Notes: generated by a model from the letters alone, not told the origin. Positions 1 to 6,857 are shown, counted from the stretch's first letter. The stretch is DNA of 7,914 nt from Oscillibacter sp. (GCA_022796315.1 JAAWIL010000090.1:1-7914); one strand, 5' to 3'. Translations and numbers: made by a program.

Positions 1-23
1 AAATCCTATAAGGACACTCCGCA

Positions 24-99
24 TGGTCGGAGTGCAGGGACTCGAACCCTGGGCCTCCTGCTCCCAAAGCAGGCGCGCTACCAACTGCGCAACACCCCG
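24..99 (-). tRNA. tRNA-Pro (anticodon UGG)
   Basis: Reading the minus strand gives a complete 76-nt cloverleaf. The 7-bp acceptor stem (CGGGGTG with CACTCCG, one G-U pair) is followed by discriminator A and an encoded CCA end at 24-26. The D-arm contains AGTTGGTAGC. The anticodon stem CCTGC/GCAGG encloses the 7-nt loop TTTGGGA, so the anticodon is TGG (complement at 64-66) and the tRNA decodes proline CCN codons. The T-arm has GGTTCGAGTCC. Nothing is truncated. It lies downstream of, and on the same strand as, the permease/GLUG operon but has its own promoter at 185-212. Confidence 0.97.
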
Positions 100-145
100 T
101 CATTTCCTGTCCGCCGGGACCTCCCGTCCCTCCGCTCCACGGTAC

Positions 146-179
146 AGGGCGGGCCGGGGCGCACATGCTCCGGCCCGCC
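146..179 (-). other. Strong GC stem-loop in the tRNA-Pro leader
   Basis: Bases 148-157 and 170-179 are perfectly complementary (GGCGGGCCGG/CCGGCCCGCC). Three more inner pairs include one G-U, leaving a 6-nt loop. On the minus strand the stem begins almost exactly where transcription from the promoter at 185-212 should start, so the tRNA precursor would carry a 5' hairpin. No T-run follows on the minus strand. On the plus strand only a weakly U-rich stretch (CCTATTCATTG) follows. A 5'-leader structure is therefore more likely than an intrinsic terminator. Confidence 0.5.
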
Positions 180-184
180 TATTC

Positions 185-212
185 ATTGTACCGGATTTTC
201 CGGCAAAGTCAA
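185..212 (-). promoter_or_regulatory. Sigma-A-type promoter of tRNA-Pro
   Basis: On the minus strand a -35 box TTGACT (207-212) and a -10 box TACAAT (185-190) each match consensus at five of six positions and are separated by 16 bp. The predicted start is near 178, about 80 nt upstream of the mature tRNA. The spacer contains the perfect inverted repeat CCGGA-TTT-TCCGG (191-203), which could bind a regulator or simply be chance. This promoter makes the tRNA independent of the upstream operon. Confidence 0.7.
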
Positions 213-222
213 GTCTTTTCCT

Positions 223-239
223 GCGGAGAGTCTCTCCGC
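223..239 (-). terminator. Stem-loop after the operon, weak terminator candidate
   Basis: GCGGAGA (223-229) pairs perfectly with TCTCCGC (233-239) around a 3-nt loop, 26 nt past the stop codon of the GLUG-protein gene. The sequence that follows on the minus strand is AGGAAAAG and has no T-run. It is therefore not a canonical intrinsic terminator, and some read-through towards the tRNA is possible. Confidence 0.3.
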
Positions 240-265
240 TCACCGCTGGTCCTCCCGCAAACCCC

Positions 266-3200
266 TCACGGTTTGGCGGCACAGCGGTTCTTCCCCCGCC
301 GCTTCCTCACCGCCGCAAGGCACACCCCGCAGACGGCCAGGCCTGCCAGCAGACCCGCCGGCAGCATCCAGCCGTTGTCCGTCTCCGTCAGGCAGAGCAC
401 GGCGGAGGCGTCCTCCAGCTCCACCCGGAGGCAGCTGCCCGCCTGTTCCGCCGGCAGGGTCTCCCAGGTCCCCTGCTCCGTCCAGCGGCGCACCGCCACA
501 TGGCGGACGTCCTCCGGGCAGGCCAGGCGCAGCGCGGTGAAGGAGGCTCCGCCGCTGGTCTCCACGGACCAGGGCCCCCAGGTCCGTCTGCCGGTCTCCG
601 GCAGGGGGACGGCGGCGCTCTGTACCCGCAGGGTGGTGTCCGGGGTGAACCGGCCCTCTGCCAGGATCTGGCCCTCCTCATCGCTCAGGGTGGTGATCCA
701 GGGTGTGTAGACCGCCTCAATGGTGCGGTCAAAGGTCAGCCGCGTCTGGTCAAAGGACTCCCAGGCGCCGTAGAAGCCCTCCCGCTCCGGCACCGGCGGC
801 AGGGTCTCCAGGGCCTGGCCGTACCGGAAGGGCACCTGGGCCACCGTCTCCCCGCCGGCGGTGAAGACCAGGGCAAGCCGGGAGAAGGCCTCCGGCACGC
901 CGGGCATCTCCAGCAGCGCCTCGTAGGACACCGGCTCCGCTTTTCCCGCGTAGCTGATCCCATCCACGCCGCCCAGGGTCTCGCTGACAAAGCGGTTGCC
1001 GGAGAGGACGCCGGTGCTCTCCCCGGCGATGGCGCCCACACAGGCGCTTCCCTCCAAAACCTCTACCATGGCGCCGCAGTCCGCCAGGTCCGCGGCGGAC
1101 CCGGCGATGCCCCCCACATAGCTGCCGCCGGAGAGGACGCACTTGGCCCAGCTGCCCCGGATCGGGGAGTCCGCCAGGCCGGCCACGCCGCCCACGTAGT
1201 TCCCTCCGGTGCTCTCCACGCTGCCGCAGCCCTGACAGTTCACCGCGATGCCCAGGTCCATCCGGCCCACCACGCCGCCGGCGAAGTCCTTCCGGGCCGT
1301 GACGGCCCCCTCGTTCACGCACTCCAGCAGCACGGCGCTGGTGAGGTACTGGAAGTCCAGGGAGTGCTCCCCCAGGCGGGCCGTGTCGTCCTCCGGGTCA
1401 AAGTCGAACTCAATCGCCATGGCCCCCACGGCGCCGCCCACGTTGAGGTCTCCCTCCACCGGGGCCCGGTTGGTGCACTGGGCCACCTTGCCCCAGGTGG
1501 CGGAGGCGGCCTCCTCCTGGGATACATCCACTACCAGCTCCCGCTCCGTTCTGTCCTCGCTGAAGGTGTCCCGCAGCAGGGCGGTGATGGCCTCGAACTG
1601 CCGGTTCACCTGCCGCAGGTCCCCGGAGAGCGTGTCGCCGCCGGCGGCGGTATTCTGGTTCAGACCCTCCATGGCCTCCGTCAGATCGGACAGCGTGCCG
1701 TTGAGCTGGTCCTCCAGATCGTAGAAGCTGCCGTCCAGCTTGGGAAACTCCAGAGCGGGCTTTTCCGCCTGGGTCTCCAGCAGCTCCTCCAGCAGGTCCA
1801 TCGCCTTGGCCAGACGGCTGCCGCTCTCCTCCAGGTCCCCCAGCGCCGGCCGGAGTTCCTTCAGCGCACCGCCGGAGATCTTCCCCGCCGCTTCCAGCCG
1901 GGCCAGGGCGCTCTTCACCTGTTCCCCGGCCTCCTGGAGGCTGCCGGCAAGGGTCCGCAGGCTGCCCAGGACCGCCTCCAGGGCCGGGCGGAGCTCCTGG
2001 CCGCTCTCCAGGGCGGTCTTGAGCTGCCCCAGGGCCTGGTCCAGGGATTCCGTGCCCCCATTCAGGGTATCCAGGGCATCCCGGACCGCCCTCAGGGCCG
2101 CTGAGATCTCCGTCTCCGCGCCGCCGGCAGTGGAGGCGGCGCCGTCCAGGGCGCCCATGGCGCCGGACAGGAGGTCCGCGGCCTTGGAGAGCTCCCGGGC
2201 CACGGCGGGGGCGTCCTCCAGCACCTCCGCCGCCCGGCCGCTGAGGTCGTTGGCGGTGTCAACGGTGCCGTCCAGCAAGTCGGTGACCAGGTCCAGCAGG
2301 TCGAAGACGCCGGTCTGGGCGCGGTCGGTGAGATCCGTAATGGAGGTGATCCGGTCCGCGATCTGGCGGCGGCTGCTGTCGGTGTGGTCCAGGGTGCTGT
2401 TCAGGATTCCGCTGAGCACATCCAGCTGGTCCGCCAGCTCCCGCAGGGTGCTCTCCTCATAGCGGAGCAGGGTATAGGGCTCCATCTGGCCCACGATGCC
2501 GCCCACGTCCTTGCGGCCCCGGACCAGCTCCTCGTTGACACAGCCGGAGAGGTATCCCGCCTGCCGTCCGGCGATGCCGCCCACGTTGTAGCCGGTGTGG
2601 GGATAGCCCACCCGGCCCTGGTTCACACAGTTCTGAATGGAGCCCTTGGAGTAGCCGGCAATGCCGCCGGTATCCGTGCAGGCGGGGAAGTTCCGGGTGC
2701 TGTTGAGATTCCCCCAGTCGATGCCGTCCAGCTCCGGGGAGGCGTCGGCCTCCTGGGTGTTCACCAGGGCCCGGTTGGTGCACTGGGAGAGTCCGCCGTA
2801 GTTCTCCCCGGCGATGCCGCCGGTGCTGTATCCGCCGGAGACGATGCCCCCGGCGGTGCAGAGGACGATCTGGCCGGAGGCCTCGTTGACCCCGGCGATG
2901 CCGCCGGCGGCCCCGCCGCCCCGAACCACACCCTGGAAGGCGCAGCCGGTGATGGTGCCCCGGTTGACCCCGGCGACGCCCCCCAGGGCCTCCCACTCCC
3001 CGCCGGGGTCCACCCGGCCGGCCACGTTCAAGTGCCGGATCACCGCGCCCTCCTGCACGTACCGGAATAGTCCCTGGTGGGACCCCTCCTCCGTGAGGGC
3101 CAGGCCGGAGATCGTGTGGCCGCCGCCGTCAAAGACGCCGCCGAAGGTGGGAATCACGGAGCCGCCGGAGAGATCCAGGTCGTTCTCCAGCACCACGGTC

Positions 3201-3376
3201 TTCCCCTGGGACCAGGTGTCCAGGACGCAGCTGCGGGCCAGACGCTCCCAGTCCTCCGCCGTGCGGATGTGAACCTTGGCGCTCTCCTCCGCCGCCAGGG
3301 CGGCGGGCAGAACCGGGGCCAGCAGCAGTACCAGGGCCAGCAGGCCCGCCAGACAGGCGTGTATCTTAGGTCTCAT
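266..3376 (-). CDS. GLUG-repeat secreted protein with internal coiled coil and C-terminal membrane anchor
   Basis: This 1036-aa protein has an N-terminal signal peptide (basic start, hydrophobic 8-28, likely cleavage after ALA at 26-28). Six GLUG-type G-G-I/V-x-G rungs follow at about 132, 158, 186, 237, 266 and 292, then five more near 647, 700, 729, 755 and 780. Most rungs also carry a cysteine in a C-x-N-like position (145, 173, 199, 250, 279, 634, 686, 714), suggesting a stacked beta-solenoid. Between the blocks, residues 303-605 are rich in Leu/Ala/Glu/Asp with heptad-like spacing, predicting a long helical or coiled-coil insert. Residues 835-892 resemble a Listeria-Bacteroides (Flg_new/InlB-B-like) repeat. 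A TM helix at 1003-1022 and a KRRGKNR tail anchor it; no LPxTG is present. The ATG lies inside the end of the permease gene (11-bp overlap), with AGGAGG 6 nt upstream. An extracytoplasmic partner of the permease is inferred; the substrate is unknown. Confidence 0.85.
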   Translation of the reverse strand: MRPKIHACLAGLLALVLLLAPVLPAALAAEESAKVHIRTAEDWERLARSCVLDTWSQGKTVVLENDLDLSGGSVIPTFGGVFDGGGHTISGLALTEEGSHQGLFRYVQEGAVIRHLNVAGRVDPGGEWEALGGVAGVNRGTITGCAFQGVVRGGGAAGGIAGVNEASGQIVLCTAGGIVSGGYSTGGIAGENYGGLSQCTNRALVNTQEADASPELDGIDWGNLNSTRNFPACTDTGGIAGYSKGSIQNCVNQGRVGYPHTGYNVGGIAGRQAGYLSGCVNEELVRGRKDVGGIVGQMEPYTLLRYEESTLRELADQLDVLSGILNSTLDHTDSSRRQIADRITSITDLTDRAQTGVFDLLDLVTDLLDGTVDTANDLSGRAAEVLEDAPAVARELSKAADLLSGAMGALDGAASTAGGAETEISAALRAVRDALDTLNGGTESLDQALGQLKTALESGQELRPALEAVLGSLRTLAGSLQEAGEQVKSALARLEAAGKISGGALKELRPALGDLEESGSRLAKAMDLLEELLETQAEKPALEFPKLDGSFYDLEDQLNGTLSDLTEAMEGLNQNTAAGGDTLSGDLRQVNRQFEAITALLRDTFSEDRTERELVVDVSQEEAASATWGKVAQCTNRAPVEGDLNVGGAVGAMAIEFDFDPEDDTARLGEHSLDFQYLTSAVLLECVNEGAVTARKDFAGGVVGRMDLGIAVNCQGCGSVESTGGNYVGGVAGLADSPIRGSWAKCVLSGGSYVGGIAGSAADLADCGAMVEVLEGSACVGAIAGESTGVLSGNRFVSETLGGVDGISYAGKAEPVSYEALLEMPGVPEAFSRLALVFTAGGETVAQVPFRYGQALETLPPVPEREGFYGAWESFDQTRLTFDRTIEAVYTPWITTLSDEEGQILAEGRFTPDTTLRVQSAAVPLPETGRRTWGPWSVETSGGASFTALRLACPEDVRHVAVRRWTEQGTWETLPAEQAGSCLRVELEDASAVLCLTETDNGWMLPAGLLAGLAVCGVCLAAVRKRRGKNRCAAKP

Positions 3377-5843
3377 GGGGGGCCTCCTCTCTCTCCTCCG
3401 CCTCCGGGAGCAAATCCAGCTGCTCCAGGCCCTGGGTCTCCACCATGGCGGAGACAGAGCCCTGGAGGATGCCGTGAATTTCGGCGTCTACCACGCCGCT
3501 GATGTAGCCCCGGACCCGGCCGTGGATGCGGATGGTCCCGCTGGCCCTGCGGGGCGCGATGGGCCGCTTGAGCACAAAGGCGGTCTTTTCAATGATGGTA
3601 TCCCCCAGCACCAGGATCTGAGGCAGGACGCCCATCACCAGCAGCATGGAGATCAGCGTACCCCGGCCCAGGCACTCGCCGATGGCGGTAATGGCCGGCT
3701 GGGAGGTCAGGAAGTAGATCAGAATCCCCGCCGCCGAGAGGATGCTCCCGGAGGTGACAATGGTCGGGAAGGCCAGGTTCAGCGCCTCCTGAATGGCCTC
3801 CTGGCTGCTCTTCTGGGTCCGCAGCTCCACGTAGCGGCTGGAGATGACGATGGCGTAGTCGATGTTGGCGCCCATCTGGATGGAGTTCACGATCAGATAG
3901 CTCAGGAAGAACAGGTTGCTCTCCATCAGGTAGGGGAAGGAGAAGTTGATAAAGATGCTGCCCTGAATCACGATGATCAGCAGAATCGGCAGACCCGCGG
4001 AGCGGAAGGTGAACACCAGCACCACGATGACAAACAGCGCCGAGAGGACGCTGATGAGCAGGTTATCTCCCACAAAGGACGTGGAGAGGTCATAGTCGCT
4101 GGTGGAATTGCCCACCAGGTACACCGTGTCATAGTACCGCTCCGCCGTCTGGTGGAGGGTCTGGAGGTAGTCGAAGGTCTCCTGGCTCTCCTCCGGCAGG
4201 TCCAGGTACAGCAGCATCCGGCTGTAGTGTTCCCCCTCCAGCTGGGCCTTGGCGTCGGAGAGCTGGGCATACATGTCGTCCAGGTCCGCCTCCAGGCTGT
4301 CCCCCAGGGAGAGATAGCCCGCCTCCTTCTGGTCATAGATGAAGAACACCATGTCAATCAGGGGCACCGAGAAGTCGGAGAGCCCCCCGGCAATCCGGCC
4401 GTAGTCCTCGCCATCGGCGGCGTAGGCGGCATACAGCAGGCTCACCGCCTCGTAGTCCATGTCCAGAAGCTCCGCCAGCTGCCGGGGCGTCAGGGCGTCG
4501 GTGAGCATGTAGCCGTCCAGGGCCTCGATGTTGGAAAGGCCCATGGCGGTCTCCACGTGCTCCATGGCGGACAGCTCCGCCAGCAGGGCCTTCTCCCTCG
4601 GGTAGTCCCCCTCCGGCACCAGCAGGGCCATGAGGTTCTGTCCGCCGAAGGTCCCGTTCACAGCGGCGTCGGCGATCTGGTTCTCGTTCTTCCGGAAGGT
4701 CTCCAGGGTGGAGTAGCCGTAGACGTAGGGGCAGCGGTTGGAGAAGAAGAACCCGGCGATCAGCGCCAGGGCAAACAGGGGCGGCACGATGTACCGGCTC
4801 TTCACGGTCATGCGGCCCCAGGCGTCGATCTTGGGTACAAAGCTCCGGTGGTGGGTCTTGTCAATCCCCCGGGAGAAGAGCATCAGAAGCCCCGGCATCA
4901 GGGTGAACACCGTCAGAAGGCTCAGCAGAATCGCCTTGATGAGTACTACGCCCATGTCATAACCGATGCGAAAGCGCATGAACGTCATGGCCAGCAGGCC
5001 GGAGATGGTGGTCAGGCTGGAGCTGGAGATCTCCGGAATGGACTTGGCCAGGGCGGCGATGCAGGCCTCCCGCGCCTCCCGAACCTCCCGCTCCTCCGTG
5101 TAGCGGTGGCAGAGGATGATGGCGTAGTCGATGGCCAGGGCCAGCTGCAAGATCACCGCCACGGAGTTGGTGACGAAGGAGATCTCCCCCATCATGTAGT
5201 TGGTTCCCATATTCAGCAGCGCCGCCGTGCCGAAGGTCAGCAGCAGCACCGGGATCTCCAGGTACGTCTTGGAGGTGAACAGCAGCACCGTGACGATGAT
5301 GAACACCGCCACCAGCATGACGATGCGGATCTCCCCGTCCAGGGTGTCCGCCAGGCCCGCGCCCACCTCGCTGCTGATGTAGGCGTCGTACCCCGCCAGC
5401 CTCTGGCGGAGGGCGGCCATAGCCTCCACGCTCACGGGGTCCTCGTTCTCTCCGTCAAAGGTGACGGTGAACAGGGCCGAGGCGTCCTTGTAGAAGTCCT
5501 CCAGCACCGCCTCCTCGTCCTCCGGGTCATAGAAGGCCGCAGAGGTGACGCCGTGGATGCTCTCCAGGCTCCGCTGGAGCTCCATGGCCCGGTCCAGGGT
5601 GATGTTTTCCACCATGACCCGGGCGGTGGCGTAGGTGATGAACTCCTGGTCCATGATATCCAGACCCTGGCGGGTCTCCGTGTCGCCGGGCAGGTAGGAG
5701 GTAATGTCGTCGTTGGTCTGCACCCACCCGGAGGCCACGGCGCAGAACGCCACCGCCGCCGCAAAGAACAAAAACACGATGTTTCGTTTGTCCACGATCA
5801 CCGTGGCAATTTTGTCCCAGATGTCCGTCTTGCTCTCCTTCAC
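3366..5843 (-). CDS. MMPL/RND-family permease, 12 TM
   Basis: This 825-aa protein has classic RND/MMPL topology. TM1 spans 21-40, a large outer loop 41-170, TM2-TM6 173-323, TM7 351-368, a second outer loop 369-592, and TM8-TM12 593-748. The proton-relay Asp-Tyr pair typical of MmpL/HpnN-type carriers occurs in both halves: AIDYAI (237-242) in TM4 and NIDYAI (660-665) in TM10. Such carriers use proton motive force to move lipids, lipid conjugates or amphiphilic compounds. The substrate cannot be read here. A cytoplasmic tail (755-825) ends the protein, containing a Gly-spaced beta-like stretch at 768-800. The start is GTG, overlapping the TGA of the upstream gene (GTGA, 5840-5843), with AAGGAG 10 nt upstream; it places TM1 properly. 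It is translationally coupled to both neighbours. Confidence 0.92.
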   Translation of the reverse strand: MKESKTDIWDKIATVIVDKRNIVFLFFAAAVAFCAVASGWVQTNDDITSYLPGDTETRQGLDIMDQEFITYATARVMVENITLDRAMELQRSLESIHGVTSAAFYDPEDEEAVLEDFYKDASALFTVTFDGENEDPVSVEAMAALRQRLAGYDAYISSEVGAGLADTLDGEIRIVMLVAVFIIVTVLLFTSKTYLEIPVLLLTFGTAALLNMGTNYMMGEISFVTNSVAVILQLALAIDYAIILCHRYTEEREVREAREACIAALAKSIPEISSSSLTTISGLLAMTFMRFRIGYDMGVVLIKAILLSLLTVFTLMPGLLMLFSRGIDKTHHRSFVPKIDAWGRMTVKSRYIVPPLFALALIAGFFFSNRCPYVYGYSTLETFRKNENQIADAAVNGTFGGQNLMALLVPEGDYPREKALLAELSAMEHVETAMGLSNIEALDGYMLTDALTPRQLAELLDMDYEAVSLLYAAYAADGEDYGRIAGGLSDFSVPLIDMVFFIYDQKEAGYLSLGDSLEADLDDMYAQLSDAKAQLEGEHYSRMLLYLDLPEESQETFDYLQTLHQTAERYYDTVYLVGNSTSDYDLSTSFVGDNLLISVLSALFVIVVLVFTFRSAGLPILLIIVIQGSIFINFSFPYLMESNLFFLSYLIVNSIQMGANIDYAIVISSRYVELRTQKSSQEAIQEALNLAFPTIVTSGSILSAAGILIYFLTSQPAITAIGECLGRGTLISMLLVMGVLPQILVLGDTIIEKTAFVLKRPIAPRRASGTIRIHGRVRGYISGVVDAEIHGILQGSVSAMVETQGLEQLDLLPEAEEREEAPHET

Positions 5844-6136
5844 AAATGCCCATCTCCTTCCATCTCTTCTCCGGTCAGGCGCATATCGCCCTTTCCCGTG
5901 TGGGCCACGCAGTCAAAGGCCCCCTCCGGCGGCACCTCCGCCGCAAAGGCGATGGGCCCCATCGCGGACTCCAGCCGTCCCGTCAGGCGGCAGCGTCCGC
6001 CCTCCGCCGGTTCCACCGTGAGCCGGCTCCGGCAGCCCAGCAGGTCCATCAGCGCCTGCCCACCGCCGGGAAGCAGCCGCAGCGTCCCCCGCCGGGGCCC
6101 CATGGGACTGTGGAGAACAATCTGATAAATACGCAT
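5840..6136 (-). CDS. Small beta-rich hypothetical protein, first gene of the permease operon
   Basis: I do not recognise this 98-aa protein with confidence. It starts MRIYQIVLHSPMGPRRGTL and has no signal peptide or TM segment. It looks like a small all-beta protein with repeated short strands broken by Gly/Pro (GTL near 17-19, LTGRLES, a GKG turn near 81-83). From memory, similar small proteins with an N-terminal PMGP-x-x-GTL signature occur in Clostridia, but I cannot verify a family. The ATG at 6136 is preferred over one 60 nt further upstream. It has an AAGGGG site 5 nt before it, and the upstream ATG precedes the predicted -10 box and transcription start. Its stop overlaps the permease start by 4 bp, so the two are co-translated. 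A cytosolic accessory or sensor role is a guess. Confidence 0.75.
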   Translation of the reverse strand: MRIYQIVLHSPMGPRRGTLRLLPGGGQALMDLLGCRSRLTVEPAEGGRCRLTGRLESAMGPIAFAAEVPPEGAFDCVAHTGKGDMRLTGEEMEGDGHL

Positions 6137-6141
6137 CCTCT

Positions 6142-6147
6142 CCCCTT
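6142..6147 (-). promoter_or_regulatory. Ribosome binding site deciding the start of the 98-aa gene
   Basis: AAGGGG on the minus strand lies 5 nt before the ATG at 6134-6136. The upstream alternative ATG at 6194-6196 lies before the predicted transcription start, which supports the shorter 98-aa product. Confidence 0.55.
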
Positions 6148-6157
6148 CTTTCCGGGC

Positions 6158-6190
6158 ACAGTATAGCCGCAGACAGGCCCGGAACGCCAT
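6158..6190 (-). promoter_or_regulatory. Probable promoter of the permease operon
   Basis: On the minus strand a good -10 box TATACT lies at 6160-6165, predicting a start near 6153 and a leader of about 17 nt before the 98-aa gene. No convincing -35 is present: at 17-bp spacing the hexamer is GGCGTT. A promoter without a good -35 fits one that depends on an activator or is inherently weak. The -10 sits within a 9-bp sequence (6158-6166) repeated in inverted orientation at the divergent tetR promoter. Confidence 0.5.
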
Positions 6191-6205
6191 AGACAAATCC
6201 GGCCC

Positions 6206-6243
6206 TTTGTCGCACCGGGCTGCAAAATAGGCGAATTGTACAA
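6206..6243. promoter_or_regulatory. Candidate TetR operator palindromes between the divergent promoters
   Basis: Two dyads lie between the divergent promoters. An imperfect one at 6206-6226 has arms TTTGTCGC and GCTGCAAA, with 7 of 10 positions pairing. A perfect 8-bp one, TTGTACAA, is at 6236-6243. Their position between a TetR gene and the operon it faces is where such regulators usually bind. Which, if either, is the operator is inference. Confidence 0.3.
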
Positions 6244-6285
6244 AAGACAGCCGCGGGAAAATATGCTATACTGTTCCGCGAGGTG
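6244..6285 (+). promoter_or_regulatory. tetR promoter and ribosome binding site
   Basis: An extended -10 (TGC followed by TATACT at 6267-6272) has an AAGACA hexamer (4 of 6 to TTGACA) 17 bp upstream at 6244-6249. Initiation is expected near 6279. GAGGTG at 6280-6285 is the ribosome binding site, 5 nt before the ATG, so the leader is very short. CGCGG/CCGCG half-sites (6252-6256 and 6276-6280) flank the -10 and could mediate autoregulation. Confidence 0.6.
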
Positions 6286-6290
6286 ATTCC

Positions 6291-6857
6291 ATGGAAACCC
6301 GCACAGACATCACGAAGCGCCTGCTGACGGAATCCTTAAAGCGTCTGATGGCCCAGAAGCCCCTGGAGAAGATCACCATCCGGGAGATCACGGACGGCTG
6401 CGGCATGAACCGGCAGACATTCTACTATCACTTTGAGGACATCTATGACCAGGTCCGCTGGCTGTACCGGGAGGAGGCCCTGACCCTGCTGGACCAGCGG
6501 GAGGGGGTTCTCATCTGGCAGGACGCCCTGCTCCAGCTCTTCCGCTACCTGGAGGAGAACCGGAAGGTGTGCCTCTGCGCCCTGCAGTCCCCGGGCCACG
6601 GGCACCTGCGGCGGTTCTTCCGGGCGGAGATCTACGACATCATCTACCGGACCATTGACCAGGTGGCCCGGGACGGGGACCTCAGCGAGGACCAGAAGGC
6701 CCTCATCACCCACTTCTACATCTCCGCTCTGGCGGGCATGGTGGAGAGCTGGCTCCTGGGGGAGCTGCCCTATTCCCCGGAGGACCTGGTGGCGGCCATG
6801 GAGCGGATTCTCACCGACCACCAAGCCGGCGCGGCGCTGCGGAAGCGTCCATCCTGA
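6291..6857 (+). CDS. TetR/AcrR-family transcriptional regulator
   Basis: This 188-aa one-domain-plus-ligand-domain repressor is a normal length for the family. Helix 1 begins at about residue 5. The helix-turn-helix is at 27-47 (ITIREITDGCGMNRQTFYYHF region, with the family hallmark TFYYHF at 43-48). The rest is the helical dimerisation and ligand-binding domain, resembling the TetR_C_8/DhaS-like subgroup; the GMVESWLLGEL stretch near 149-159 is typical. The start has a well-placed GAGGTG site. The gene is transcribed away from the permease operon across 154 bp, the usual arrangement for a TetR repressor of a divergent transporter, and likely regulates both itself and the operon. The inducing ligand is not predictable. 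Assignment to TetR is firm; the target is inference. Confidence 0.93.
   Translation: METRTDITKRLLTESLKRLMAQKPLEKITIREITDGCGMNRQTFYYHFEDIYDQVRWLYREEALTLLDQREGVLIWQDALLQLFRYLEENRKVCLCALQSPGHGHLRRFFRAEIYDIIYRTIDQVARDGDLSEDQKALITHFYISALAGMVESWLLGELPYSPEDLVAAMERILTDHQAGAALRKRPS

Noticed and set aside
890..1036. Sortase anchoring of the GLUG protein
   Set aside because: The C-terminal TM plus basic tail looks sortase-like, but no LPxTG or close variant precedes it, so simple membrane anchoring is the supported call. Positions here are residue numbers of the protein.
23..2104. A 693-codon open frame on the plus strand starting inside the tRNA
   Set aside because: It begins within a tRNA gene and runs antisense to the GLUG/coiled-coil gene, with a biased Gly/Ala/Gln/Arg composition. 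The opposite strand has a signal peptide, repeats and an anchor, so this is a shadow.
3276..6125. A 949-codon open frame on the plus strand opposite the permease gene
   Set aside because: Its product is a low-complexity His/Gln/Gly/Val-rich string with no domain, no good ribosome binding site and no TM or fold signature. It is the mirror of a high-GC gene whose own frame has clear RND topology and both IDY motifs.
6137..6196. A 20-residue N-terminal extension of the 98-aa protein
   Set aside because: It would require a transcript starting upstream of the predicted -10 at 6160-6165, its sequence is Arg/Cys-rich and unlike the rest, and the internal ATG has its own AAGGGG site.
6236..6241. TTGTAC as the -35 of the tetR promoter
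   Set aside because: It is 25 bp from the TATACT box, too far for a sigma-A promoter. The extended -10 with AAGACA at 17 bp is the better reading, and TTGTACAA is better regarded as a palindrome.
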